From Rhodohalobacter sp. SW132 (GTDB lineage: Bacteria > Bacteroidota > Rhodothermia > Balneolales > Balneolaceae), in NCBI RefSeq assembly GCF_003390325.1, contig NZ_QUOK01000014.1, positions 1 to 64,000 of the forward strand: a stretch of 64,000 bases of DNA. The letters run 5' to 3'. Below are positions 34,806 through 43,895 of the stretch, one piece after another. A program made the position numbers and the translations under genes. The notes under the pieces are model-generated. The model did no database searches. It saw nothing but the letters and a program-made list of their open reading frames with translations, and was not told the origin of the DNA. The first letter of the stretch is position 1, and each line of letters opens with the position of its first letter.

Positions 34806-34836
34806 AAGCGGCGGAATCTGCTCCCGCCGCTTTTTA
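34806..34836 (-). terminator. Terminator after the E2 acyltransferase gene
   Basis: Perfect 9-bp stem AAGCGGCGG / CCGCCGCTT flanked by T and A runs. It lies between the E2 stop codon and panC and separates the two transcripts. Confidence 0.85.
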
Positions 34837-34856
34837 AAATTACAGCGAATTTACTT

Positions 34857-36641
34857 TCAGATTGCCCGGTTTGGGTCAAAATCTTCAAGAAGCTCTTTTA
34901 CCCGGCTGGTAAATGCCCCGCCGTGTGCTCCGTCGATAATGCGGTGATCGTAGCTCATAGACAGGTACATGATGTGGCGAATGGCAATCACATCTCCCTC
35001 TGGTGTTTCCCGAACAACCGGTTTTTTTTCAATCACGCCGGTGCCAAGAATAGCAACCTGGGGCTGGTTAATGATCGGGGTACCCATCAGGTTGCCCACA
35101 CTTCCGTAGTTGGTGAGGGTGATGGTACCACCAACAAGATCGTCAGGGCTGAGCTCTTTATTTCTTGCTTTGTAAGCAAGGTCGTTAACCGCTTTGGCGA
35201 TGCCGGCAAGGTTTTTATCCTGCGCCTGTTTAATTACGGGCACAATCAGTCCACCCTGGCCACCTTCACCCAGCGCAACAGCCAGGCCGAAATTGATATC
35301 TTTCTTCAGATGAATTTCATCACCATCCACTGAACTGTTGATCAGTGGAAATTCACCGATCGCTTTAATAAAAGCCTCAATAAAAATTGGAGTAAAGGTA
35401 AGTTTGATACCTGTTTGCTCCTGGAATTTATTTTTATTGGCGTTTCTCCATTTCACGATATTCGTTACATCCACTTCGCTGAATGTCGTAACATGAGCAG
35501 ATGTCTGCTTGGAGCGCACCATGTGCTCGGCAATCATCTTTCGCATGCGATCCATCTTGATCACCTCAACATTCTCATGCGGACGCGTAACGTTCAGCTC
35601 ACCGGCTGAAATTTTTCCATCACCTTTGGATTTTTCTGTCGGCTGTGATGTGGGCTTGGAGAGGCCGCCATTGGCAGCAGGTTTCGATGTTTTGCCGGCT
35701 TTGCGATCTTCAAGAAATGAGAGAATATCCTCTTTGGAAACCCGGCCATCTTTGCCGCTGCCTTCAATCGATTCAAGTTCTTCCTGCGAAATTCCTTCTT
35801 CTTTAGCGATAGATCGAACGAGAGGTGAGAAAAAGCGGCCGTCACTTCCCACACGCTGAGGTTCTGAGCCATTTGCGTCAGACGCTGATTTTGTTTGCTC
35901 CGCTTTTCCGGATGAAGCCTGGGCAGTTTCCTTTTTTTCTGCTTTTGCGGGCTTTTCTTTCTCTTTGGATGTTCCCCCGGATGCTGCTTTTCCGGTTGTG
36001 ATGATGGCGATCGGCTGGCCGACTTCAATGGTATCACCGGCTTCTACAAGAATTTCTGCGAGGGTTCCGGCTTCGGGTGACGGAACCTCAGTGTCAACTT
36101 TATCGGTGGCAATTTCGAGAAGCGGTTCATCCACTTCAACAGTATCACCGACCTGCTTGATCCATTCGATCACTTCACCTTCCATAACCGATTCGCCCAT
36201 CTGCGGCATCACAACCTCAATGCGCTCTCCATCACCGGTATCATCGGATGAGTCATCTTCGGATGTGGTCTTTTCTTCAGCCGCTTCCTGTTTTTCTTCT
36301 GATTCTTCCGGCTCTTCTTTATCTTCGGATGCTTCTTCAGCTTCGTTTTCTGATTCGTCTGACTCTTCACCGTTATCCGAAGATGATTCGGGCGCCCCGC
36401 CCTCGGTGTCGATAATGGCGATCGCCTGGCCTACTTCAACTGTTTCGTCGGCTTCCACCAGGATTTCCACAAGCGTTCCGGCCTCGGGTGACGGCACTTC
36501 GGTGTCAACCTTGTCGGTGGCAATCTCCAATAGTGTTTCATCCACTTCCACGGAATCCCCAACTTTTTTCACCCATTCAATAATTGTTCCTTCCATTACT
36601 GATTCGCCCATTTGGGGCATCACCACTTCGACCTTTGCCAT
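34857..36641 (-). CDS. 2-oxo acid dehydrogenase E2, dihydrolipoamide acyltransferase with two lipoyl domains
   Basis: Core of a 2-oxo acid dehydrogenase complex; transfers acyl groups from E1 to CoA through lipoyl-lysine. It has 594 residues. Two nearly identical lipoyl domains carry Lys44 and Lys181 in EIATDKVDTEVPSPEAG, separated by a very acidic Glu/Ser/Asp linker (about 85-138). A peripheral E3/E1-binding domain follows (FFSPLVRSIAKEEGISQEEL, near 275-310), then the catalytic domain with its DHRIIDG active-site His-Asp near 563. No E1 or E3 gene is adjacent, so succinyl, pyruvate or branched-chain specificity is undecided. Confidence 0.92.
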   Translation of the reverse strand: MAKVEVVMPQMGESVMEGTIIEWVKKVGDSVEVDETLLEIATDKVDTEVPSPEAGTLVEILVEADETVEVGQAIAIIDTEGGAPESSSDNGEESDESENEAEEASEDKEEPEESEEKQEAAEEKTTSEDDSSDDTGDGERIEVVMPQMGESVMEGEVIEWIKQVGDTVEVDEPLLEIATDKVDTEVPSPEAGTLAEILVEAGDTIEVGQPIAIITTGKAASGGTSKEKEKPAKAEKKETAQASSGKAEQTKSASDANGSEPQRVGSDGRFFSPLVRSIAKEEGISQEELESIEGSGKDGRVSKEDILSFLEDRKAGKTSKPAANGGLSKPTSQPTEKSKGDGKISAGELNVTRPHENVEVIKMDRMRKMIAEHMVRSKQTSAHVTTFSEVDVTNIVKWRNANKNKFQEQTGIKLTFTPIFIEAFIKAIGEFPLINSSVDGDEIHLKKDINFGLAVALGEGGQGGLIVPVIKQAQDKNLAGIAKAVNDLAYKARNKELSPDDLVGGTITLTNYGSVGNLMGTPIINQPQVAILGTGVIEKKPVVRETPEGDVIAIRHIMYLSMSYDHRIIDGAHGGAFTSRVKELLEDFDPNRAI

Positions 36642-36912
36642 GGTATTTAATTGCTTTAACGTGTTATCAGAAACCTGATGTTTGGATTCAATTTCAAGAC
36701 TTGAAAGATCAGAATAATCGGGTTTAGATCAAAATAATGAGTGAGAGCAAATAGTTTCGGTATAAGTCACTGTAAAGCGCTTAGGGCTCCTTGTAAATAC
36801 AGATTGGAAGCGCTTTTAAAATTGATCGGAAATTATGCGCCTGATGAGTATGTCTATTCAGTTTGATATGATGATGCGTATCCATTTTAGGAATCCAATA
36901 ATCTTTGCCAGC

Positions 36913-37239
36913 TCAGCAGCAGGTTTTCACCAGTTGAGTTGTGAATTCGGATAGCAGGGAGTTCAGCTCTTTGATGCCATCGGGATTCAGGCAATAGCAG
37001 GTACGCACACCTTCCACCTCACCCGTTATCAGCCCGGCATTTTTCAGGGCTTTCAGGTGCTGGGAAACTGTAGATTGCGCAAGCGGTAAAATTTCCGTGA
37101 TATCTCCGCAAAAACAGGTAGAGCGATCCGCCAGAATTTTAAGAATGGCGATACGGGCCGGGTGGCCGAGGGCTTTTGCAATCACCGCTGAACGTTCTAT
37201 CGCCGGGTCATCCATGCTGATATTGCTCACTTTCGGCAT
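36913..37239 (-). CDS. ArsR/SmtB-family winged-helix regulator
   Basis: A 108-residue metalloregulator-type repressor. The winged helix includes AKALGHPARIAILKILADRS, a Cys pair in STCFCGDITEIL matching the ELCVCDL-type metal site, the recognition helix LAQSTVSQHLKALKNAGLI, and the wing GEVEGVRTCYCLN. The C-terminus ends in TCC. Seven cysteines in total make metal or metalloid, or thiol, sensing likely. No arsenic or metal efflux gene is adjacent, so its target may be its own gene or a distant operon. Confidence 0.9.
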   Translation of the reverse strand: MPKVSNISMDDPAIERSAVIAKALGHPARIAILKILADRSTCFCGDITEILPLAQSTVSQHLKALKNAGLITGEVEGVRTCYCLNPDGIKELNSLLSEFTTQLVKTCC

Positions 37240-37334
37240 AAGATTAGGGGTTATGTTAATCGTTTAATACCGATAAATTACACGGATCTGCAGTCAACAT
37301 CAATTATGCGGAATTTCAGAGCAAAAGAAGAAAT

Positions 37335-37362
37335 ACCGGGATGACTTAGAATACATCCCGGT
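37335..37362 (-). terminator. Terminator of the pnt operon
   Basis: Perfect 9-bp stem ACCGGGATG / CATCCCGGT followed on the minus strand by a T-rich run, just past the pntB stop codon. Confidence 0.75.
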
Positions 37363-37390
37363 TCATAAAATGAAGAGGTTTAAATGGGTG

Positions 37391-38794
37391 TTAATCCAGA
37401 TCTTTGATGGCAGAAGCAAGTTCCTGGAGAGATTTTTTGGCGTCACCAAAGAACATTTGGTTTTTATCAGCATAGAAAAGATCATTGTCAATTCCTGCGT
37501 AACCGTAACTCAAACTTCGCTTAAACACAATTGTGCGCTTAGCTTCATCTACATTCATAATCGGCATACCGTAAATCGGGCTGCCTGCAGTTGTTTTGGC
37601 GGCGGGATTCACAACATCATTCGCCCCGATAATCAGCACAACATCTGTTGATTTAAATTCCGGATTGATTTCATCCATATCATAGAGCTGATCGTAGGGA
37701 ACATCCGCTTCGGCGAGCAGAACATTCATGTGTCCCGGCATACGTCCGGCCACCGGGTGAATGCCATACTTCACTGTAACGCCTTTTTCTTCTAAAAGAT
37801 TTGCCACCTCTTTGATGACGTGCTGCGCCTGGGCAACAGCAAGTCCGTAACCCGGTACCACAACCACTTTTTTAGCATAGGAGCACTGAATGGCTACATC
37901 ATCAGCAAATGTTTTCTGAACGCTTTTGTCGCCGCCATCTGCAGACACGGTTGTATCATCTCCGCCGCCAAATGAACCAAAGAGCACACTCAGCAGGGTT
38001 CGGTTCATCGCTTTACACATCACATTGGTCAGAATCAGTCCGGCAGCACCCACCAGCGCACCACTGATGATGAGCAGGTTATTATCCAGTACAAATCCGG
38101 CCATCGAAGCTGCGATACCGGAATAGGAGTTTAAAAGAGAGATCACAACGGGCATATCTGCGCCGCCAATAGGGAGTACGGTTAAAACACCGATCAGCAG
38201 GGCGAGGCCGAACAGGCTCCAGAATACAACCTGGTATTCCGGGTCAAACGTGAACCAGCCAACCAGGCCGAGTGCAACAGCAGTGAGAACCAGGTTGATG
38301 ATATTCTGCCCGGGAAGTGCAATGCGTCCGCCCCCAATAAACCCTTTCAGTTTTCCAAAAGCGATGAAGCTGCCGGAAAATGTGATCGAACCGATTAAGA
38401 TACTTAGACCTGTAGTCACCAATCCGTCTGTTGGGATCAGTGCGGGTTCAAGCCGGGCGAACTCTCCCCACGCTACAAGAGCAGATGCGCCTCCGCCAAA
38501 ACCGTTAAAGATAGCAACCAACTCAGGCATGGCGGTCATCTGAACTTTTTTAGCTAAAAATATGCCGATTAAACCGCCGAGAACCACACCGGCAACGATA
38601 AACTCAAAGCTAATGATCTCGCGATTAAAAAGAGTAACCACAACACCCAAAAACATACCAAAGGAGGCGAGTTGATTTCCCGACCGGGCTGTAGCGGGCG
38701 AACCGAGACGCTTAATCCCTACAATGAAAAAGCCGGTTGCAATGAGATAGATGAGCTGGATAACAATATGCATATCTGGTAAGAATTCGCTCAT
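37391..38794 (-). CDS. pntB: NAD(P) transhydrogenase subunit beta
   Basis: Beta subunit of the proton-translocating transhydrogenase, which makes NADPH from NADH at the expense of the proton gradient. It has 467 residues. The N-terminal half has about nine membrane helices, and the C-terminal domain III binds NADP(H): VVVVPGYGLAVAQAQHVIKE, HPVAGRMPGHMNVLLAEADV, LIIGANDVVNPAA, and GYAGIDNDLFYA are signatures. It overlaps the preceding small subunit gene by four bases. Confidence 0.96.
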   Translation of the reverse strand: MSEFLPDMHIVIQLIYLIATGFFIVGIKRLGSPATARSGNQLASFGMFLGVVVTLFNREIISFEFIVAGVVLGGLIGIFLAKKVQMTAMPELVAIFNGFGGGASALVAWGEFARLEPALIPTDGLVTTGLSILIGSITFSGSFIAFGKLKGFIGGGRIALPGQNIINLVLTAVALGLVGWFTFDPEYQVVFWSLFGLALLIGVLTVLPIGGADMPVVISLLNSYSGIAASMAGFVLDNNLLIISGALVGAAGLILTNVMCKAMNRTLLSVLFGSFGGGDDTTVSADGGDKSVQKTFADDVAIQCSYAKKVVVVPGYGLAVAQAQHVIKEVANLLEEKGVTVKYGIHPVAGRMPGHMNVLLAEADVPYDQLYDMDEINPEFKSTDVVLIIGANDVVNPAAKTTAGSPIYGMPIMNVDEAKRTIVFKRSLSYGYAGIDNDLFYADKNQMFFGDAKKSLQELASAIKDLD

Positions 38795-39081
38795 CCTTTA
38801 TCCTCCTTTTTTTTGAACATCTCCAGCATGCGGTCGGTCACCATAAAACCGCCAATCACATTGATGGTAGCGAAAACAATGGCCGCAAAACCGATCCACT
38901 GTGCGTATACCGATTCCGAACCGCCTGCAATAATCAGGGCACCGATCAGGGTGATCCCCGAGATGGCGTTGGCACCCGACATCAGCGGAGTGTGAAGAGT
39001 AGGAGGCACTTTTGTGATCAACTCAAACCCTACAAAGGCGGCAAGCACAAAAATGAAAAGGTTAAATATGAGATCTTCCAT
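38791..39081 (-). CDS. pntAB: NAD(P) transhydrogenase subunit alpha, membrane part
   Basis: A 96-residue membrane protein corresponding to the C-terminal membrane segment of E. coli PntA. It has about three helices, including FVGFELITKVPPTLHTPLMSG, a hallmark of domain II, and INVIGGFMVTDRML. In this organism the alpha subunit is split, as in Rhodospirillum-type enzymes. The ATG of pntB lies within its last codons, so translation is coupled. Confidence 0.93.
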   Translation of the reverse strand: MEDLIFNLFIFVLAAFVGFELITKVPPTLHTPLMSGANAISGITLIGALIIAGGSESVYAQWIGFAAIVFATINVIGGFMVTDRMLEMFKKKEDKG

Positions 39082-39267
39082 GATTTATTTGTCGTGAGTC
39101 ATGAGTTGGTATCGGTTTCAATAACTGAAAAACCGGTAAACTCAGGTTGTGATTTTATAGCTCTGAAATTTTTCTGAAGTGTTGCGAATCTTTTGCTGCC
39201 GAAAGACCAGGTCTATCCGTCAATTCGATCGATCCCCGGTGGTTATAGAATCAGACAGTTCCCGGTT

Positions 39268-40398
39268 CTACTGCATATTCTCTTTTACAAATGGAGAAAT
39301 CAGCTCGCCATTATGCGTAACTGTGGCGTTTACAATGATTTCATCATCAAAATTAAAATTGGGTTTGCCATTCTCTAAAAGTAAATCGAGCAGAGAGAGC
39401 TGATTTTTTGAATACAGCTTACTGGCGTGAAAAGCGAGCATCGACGGAATATTGAGCGGCCCCATAATGGACACGCCGTTATGCAGAACGGTTTCTCCGG
39501 CTTTTGTGAGCTCACAGTTTCCGCCCTGCTCGGCTGCAATATCCACAATCACGGAACCGGCTTTCATGTCATCGACCATCGCTTTGGGGATCAGTTTCGG
39601 TGCCGGCCGGCCGGGAACCAGCGCTGTGGTGATCACAATATCAGATTTTGCAACGTGATCGTGCACGAGCTGCTGCTGCTTCTCTTTGTCGCTTTCCGTC
39701 TGTTCTTTGGCATAACCGCCTTTGGTTTCGGAATCTTCGCCTGCATCTTCTTCCGCCTCAATAAAACTGGCACCGAGACTTTCAATCTGTTCTTTAACGG
39801 CTGAACGGATATCAAACGCTTCAACGACTGCTCCAAGTCGTTTTGCCGTTGCAATGGCCTGGAGGCCGGCAACACCTGCACCCAGAACAAGAACCTTCGC
39901 CGGGGGGATGGTTCCTGCCGCGGTCATCATCATCGGCAGATATTTATCCAGCTGATTTGCACCCAGCAGTGCGGCTTTATAACCAGCTATATTGCTCATG
40001 GATGAGAGTGCATCCATCGACTGCGCCCGGCTGATGCGCGGAATCGTATCCATCGCCAAACCGGAAATATTAAGCTCCTTCAAAACGTCCACATAGTCGC
40101 TGTTCTGAAGCGGCCAGATAAAAGAGATCAGCACACTGCCCGGTTTCATTTTTTTCAAATCCTCCACAGCAGGTGCCTGTACAGCAAGCAGAATGTCGCA
40201 TTCGGATAAAATTTTCTCGCGCGATGGTTCTATGGTTGCACCGGCTTCGGTGTACGCTTCATCGCTGTAGCTGGAATCTACCCCGGCCCCTGATTCAACC
40301 ACGATTTCCTGACCTTCACCGGTTAGTTTTTTAACCCCTTCAGGCGTGATGGTTACACGTTTTTCGTTTTGTTCCGTTTCTTTACAGACCCCAATCAT
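39268..40398 (-). CDS. pntAA: NAD(P) transhydrogenase subunit alpha, NAD-binding part
   Basis: Soluble domain I of the transhydrogenase (376 residues), which binds NAD(H). MIGVCKETEQNEKRVTITPE resembles the alanine dehydrogenase/PntA N-terminus; VLGAGVAGLQAIATAKRLGA is the NAD fold; RPAPKLIPKAMVDDMKAGSV is the PntA signature that follows. An acidic insert (EAEEDAGEDSETKGGY) forms the mobile loop region. It is first in the operon pntAA-pntAB-pntB, with a 186-base gap before the membrane subunit. It is divergent from trxB, an NADPH consumer. Confidence 0.96.
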   Translation of the reverse strand: MIGVCKETEQNEKRVTITPEGVKKLTGEGQEIVVESGAGVDSSYSDEAYTEAGATIEPSREKILSECDILLAVQAPAVEDLKKMKPGSVLISFIWPLQNSDYVDVLKELNISGLAMDTIPRISRAQSMDALSSMSNIAGYKAALLGANQLDKYLPMMMTAAGTIPPAKVLVLGAGVAGLQAIATAKRLGAVVEAFDIRSAVKEQIESLGASFIEAEEDAGEDSETKGGYAKEQTESDKEKQQQLVHDHVAKSDIVITTALVPGRPAPKLIPKAMVDDMKAGSVIVDIAAEQGGNCELTKAGETVLHNGVSIMGPLNIPSMLAFHASKLYSKNQLSLLDLLLENGKPNFNFDDEIIVNATVTHNGELISPFVKENMQ

Positions 40399-40607
40399 TT
40401 TTTAGCTCCTATAACATGAGTATTCGCACAAACTTAGGGAATTTTGAACGTTTTGCAACTCAAACTTTAATTTGGAAACGTTTCCATAACAAAAAATTTG
40501 AAAAATGTTGCCAAAACCTATGATTTCAATAGAAAAGATCAACTAAAACAGGCAATAAAAATTTGTAACTTAGAGCGGAAAAAATAAAAAAATCAATCAT
40601 GCGATAA

Positions 40608-41585
40608 ATGAAAGATATAGAAGGAAAAACATTCGATGTAGTGATTATCGGCAGCGGTCCTGCCGGTTTAACGGCAGCTCTTTATGCCGCAAGAGCAGAC
40701 CTCAACCCTATTGTTTTTGAAGGTCCTGAGCCTGGAGGCCAGCTTATGCAGACAACCGATGTGGAAAATTATCCCGGGTATCCCGAAGGTGTAATGGGAC
40801 CAAAAATGATGGAAGATTTTCGTGAGCAGGCCAGACGTTTTGGTGCAGACTGCCGCTACGGGTTTGTGAATCAAATCGAATTCGGCGATCGCCCATATAA
40901 ACTTACGGTTGATGAAGAGACCACGGTATATGCCAAGTCGATCATCATTGCAACAGGTGCATCAGCCAAATGGCTGGGAATTGAGAGCGAGCAGAAACTT
41001 CGCGGCAAAGGTGTGAGTGCCTGCGCTACATGTGACGGAGCTTTTTTCAGAAATGAGCACGTTGTGATTGTTGGCGGCGGTGATACAGCTATGGAAGAGG
41101 CAACGTTTCTTACAAAATTTGCCAGCAAGGTATCGGTCATCCACCGGCGTGATGAACTCCGTGCCTCTAAAGCGATGCAAAACCGCGCATTTAAAAACGA
41201 TAAAATTGAGTTTATCTGGAATTCAGAACTGGCCGAGGTGCTGGGTGACAAGGTTGTTGAAGGCGTAAAAGTAAAAAATCGCAAGACAGGCGAAGAAACG
41301 ACACTCGATGATGTAACCGGCGTATTTGTTGCCATCGGCCACAAACCGAATACCGATCTGTTTAAAGGTGTGCTAACAATGGATGATGTGGGATATATTC
41401 AAACCAAAGGACAATCCACAGAAACAGATCTGCCCGGGATTTTTGCCAGCGGAGATGCGATGGACCCGATCTATCGCCAGGCTGTTACTGCTGCAGGAAC
41501 CGGCTGCCGCGCGGCTCTCGACGCCGAAAGATTCCTTGCTGATGCTCAAAGCGAAGAGGCGATTGCGCAATCACACTGGAAGTGA
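40608..41585 (+). CDS. trxB: Thioredoxin-disulfide reductase
   Basis: FAD- and NADPH-dependent reduction of thioredoxin. The N-terminal FAD motif is VVIIGSGPAGLTAALYAARA; the redox-active pair is in SACATCDGAFF near residue 140; the NADPH motif is VVIVGGGDTAMEEATFL. LPGIFASGDAMDPIYRQAVTAAG is the C-terminal FAD signature. Length is normal (325). It shares a 209-base intergenic region with the divergent transhydrogenase operon, consistent with co-control of NADPH supply and thiol reduction. Confidence 0.96.
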   Translation: MKDIEGKTFDVVIIGSGPAGLTAALYAARADLNPIVFEGPEPGGQLMQTTDVENYPGYPEGVMGPKMMEDFREQARRFGADCRYGFVNQIEFGDRPYKLTVDEETTVYAKSIIIATGASAKWLGIESEQKLRGKGVSACATCDGAFFRNEHVVIVGGGDTAMEEATFLTKFASKVSVIHRRDELRASKAMQNRAFKNDKIEFIWNSELAEVLGDKVVEGVKVKNRKTGEETTLDDVTGVFVAIGHKPNTDLFKGVLTMDDVGYIQTKGQSTETDLPGIFASGDAMDPIYRQAVTAAGTGCRAALDAERFLADAQSEEAIAQSHWK

Positions 41586-41609
41586 TCAAAAATCGTAATA
41601 CAAAATTAA

Positions 41610-41647
41610 AAAAGTCCGGCACCGTAAAAGTTGCCGGACTTTTTTTT
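41610..41647 (+). terminator. Terminator after trxB
   Basis: Perfect 12-bp stem AAAAGTCCGGCA / TGCCGGACTTTT followed by a T run. Confidence 0.9.
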
Positions 41648-41720
41648 AGCTTTTTTCTTTCTAAATCAGGGATAAAATGACTCTGAATTCCTGAAACAAA
41701 TATCTGATTTCGGGAATGAT

Positions 41721-42092
41721 TCAATTTTTATCTTTTTCCTCACCCTCACCCTCATTCTCATCACCATCCTCAATATCGATGATCTCACCGTCTACCTCAT
41801 ATTCATCGTCTTGCGGATCGGAATCATCTTCAACTTTCTCCACGATAACCTGAACGTCGTTGGCAAACATTATCAGCATGGTGATGGCGGATATGATGGG
41901 CGCCATAGCCGTAAAAAGTGCTGTGCCGGCCACACCCACGGTGAGCTGAGTCTGGAAAAGAATCCGTCCCTCTTTGTTTTTAATAATGAGACTGCGTGCA
42001 TTTCCGGCACGGATCAACTTTCGAACTTCCCGGATAATTTCATCAATCGTACCGGTGATCTCTGTATACATTGTGTTTTCTGATGATGTCAT
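41721..42092 (-). CDS. DUF4342 domain-containing protein
   Basis: A 123-residue protein with the DUF4342 pattern: an N-terminal helix (GTIDEIIREVRKLIRAGNAR), SLIIKNKEGRILFQTQLTVG, and a hydrophobic segment (VAGTALFTAMAPIISAITMLI) that may be membrane-inserted. VQVIVEK follows. The last 35 residues are almost wholly acidic (Asp/Glu). The function of the family is not established. It is a single gene between trxB and comM. Confidence 0.75.
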   Translation of the reverse strand: MTSSENTMYTEITGTIDEIIREVRKLIRAGNARSLIIKNKEGRILFQTQLTVGVAGTALFTAMAPIISAITMLIMFANDVQVIVEKVEDDSDPQDDEYEVDGEIIDIEDGDENEGEGEEKDKN

Positions 42093-42181
42093 GACCGTTC
42101 GGATTTATTTTAAAAAAAAGTGTAAGGAAACTGCGATTTACACCTCTTACTACGAAAGAGGGTTAATAAAGATTCAGAGTT

Positions 42182-43723
42182 ATGTTATCAAAAGTATATT
42201 GCGCCTCCACTATCGGTGTGGATGCACGGTTAATAGAAGTTGAAGTGAATATGAGCGGCGGAGTTCCGAAATATTACCTGGTGGGGCTGCCGGATCGTGC
42301 GGTAAGTGAATCGAAGGACCGGATTGATGCGGCTTTGAAGAATGCCGGGGCACATTTTCCGCGCGGAAGAATTACCGTAAATCTTGCGCCGGCTGATCTT
42401 CCAAAAGAGGGAAGCGCCTTTGATCTGCCGATCGCGCTGAGTCTGCTGGCGGTTTCCGATCAGATCAATACAGAGAAAATGCCGAAATCGCTCGTACTTG
42501 GCGAGCTGGCACTCGATGGAAAATTGCGTCCGGTAAAAGGTGTGCTGCCAATTGCGGTTGAAGCACGCAACCGGGGCATTGAGTACCTGATTGTTCCCAA
42601 AGCAAACGGCGCCGAGGCCGGCGTTGTCGACGGAGTAGACGTGATGGCATTTGAATGCCTTGAAGATGTAATGCGCTGGTTTGATGACAGCTCAACACAA
42701 AGCCCCGTGCAGATCGATCCGGAATCGCTGTTCCACCAGAATGGACAGCAGGAGATTCTCGATTTTGTGGATGTGCGCGGACAGGAAAATGTAAAACGTG
42801 CGCTGGAAGTAGCTGCCGCAGGCGGACACAATGTTATTATGGTCGGTCCTCCCGGTTCCGGTAAAACGATGATGGCTCGGCGTCTTCCCACAATTTTACC
42901 TCCCCTCACACTCGATGAAGCACTTGAAACCACGAAAATTCATTCTGTAGCGGGGTTGTTGAAATCCGGCAAAGCGCTCGTTACAAATCGCCCGTTCCGG
43001 AGTCCCCATCACACGGTTTCTGATGTGGCACTGGTGGGAGGAGGAAGCATCCCCATGCCCGGCGAAATTTCGATGGCACACAACGGTGTCCTCTTTCTGG
43101 ATGAACTGCCTGAATTCAAGCGAAGTGCCCTGGAGGTAATGCGTCAGCCTCTTGAGGATGGATCGGTGAGTATTTCCCGGGCACGAATGAGCGTAAACTA
43201 TCCGAGCCGAATTATGCTGATCGCATCGATGAATCCATCTCCAACCGGCGACTGGCACGATCCCGATAACCCGGATAGCGCAACCGGAATCCAGATGCAG
43301 CGGTATCTTGGGAAAATCAGCGGCCCGCTGCTCGACAGAATCGACCTGCATGTTGATGTTGACAAAGTTGGTTATGAAGAACTTTCATCTAAAGCAAAAG
43401 GAGAAACATCTGCCGATATCAGGCAGAGGGTGGTGGCAGCACGTGAAATTCAAAACCAGCGGTTTATGGGCGTGAAAGATGTATACTGTAACGCACAGAT
43501 GAATACGAAACTGGCGCGCAAAATCTGTCCGCTGGATGAGAGCAGTGAACAGATGCTGAAAAAAGCGATGAATTCACTGGGATTGTCGGCACGGGCGTAC
43601 GACCGAATTTTGAAAGTATCACGAACAATTGCTGATCTCGATTACTCTGAAATGATCCGTTCCAACCATATTGCCGAGGCGATACAGTACCGGAGTCTCG
43701 ACCGCGAAGGATGGCTGGGATAG
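42182..43723 (+). CDS. comM: YifB/ComM-family Mg-chelatase-like AAA ATPase
   Basis: AAA+ ATPase of 513 residues. ComM is a helicase promoting branch migration during integration of transformed DNA. An N-terminal Lon-protease-like fold (MLSKVYCASTIGVDARLIEV, GRITVNLAPADLPKEGSAFD) precedes the ATPase with Walker A GPPGSGKT near residue 221, Walker B GVLFLDELPEF, and the PSPTGDW segment. The C-terminal Mg-chelatase subdomain carries RSNHIAEAIQYRSLDR. Its presence suggests capacity for natural transformation, though no other competence gene is in view. Confidence 0.95.
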   Translation: MLSKVYCASTIGVDARLIEVEVNMSGGVPKYYLVGLPDRAVSESKDRIDAALKNAGAHFPRGRITVNLAPADLPKEGSAFDLPIALSLLAVSDQINTEKMPKSLVLGELALDGKLRPVKGVLPIAVEARNRGIEYLIVPKANGAEAGVVDGVDVMAFECLEDVMRWFDDSSTQSPVQIDPESLFHQNGQQEILDFVDVRGQENVKRALEVAAAGGHNVIMVGPPGSGKTMMARRLPTILPPLTLDEALETTKIHSVAGLLKSGKALVTNRPFRSPHHTVSDVALVGGGSIPMPGEISMAHNGVLFLDELPEFKRSALEVMRQPLEDGSVSISRARMSVNYPSRIMLIASMNPSPTGDWHDPDNPDSATGIQMQRYLGKISGPLLDRIDLHVDVDKVGYEELSSKAKGETSADIRQRVVAAREIQNQRFMGVKDVYCNAQMNTKLARKICPLDESSEQMLKKAMNSLGLSARAYDRILKVSRTIADLDYSEMIRSNHIAEAIQYRSLDREGWLG

Positions 43724-43796
43724 TACGCAGCATAATACCGCGAATGGGGGATCGCTAAAATCGGAACAAACCGCTGAGTTCGTGGTTTGACCTATT

Positions 43797-43889
43797 ATGA
43801 GAGATCAGCCAACATATGAAAAACAGAACTGGGATTGGGTTTTTGCCCTGCCGTTCATCATCATGATTCTATATCTGATGCTGGGATAA
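43797..43889 (+). CDS. Possible 30-residue small membrane protein
   Basis: A short frame starting at ATG 43797: a polar, aromatic N-terminus (MRDQPTYEKQNWDWV) followed by one hydrophobic helix (FALPFIIMILYLMLG). The composition is that of a genuine small membrane protein. No good ribosome binding site is seen, which is common in this group. It lies between comM and a converging SDR gene. I do not recognise a family. Confidence 0.4.
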   Translation: MRDQPTYEKQNWDWVFALPFIIMILYLMLG

Positions 43890-43895
43890 CTGTAC

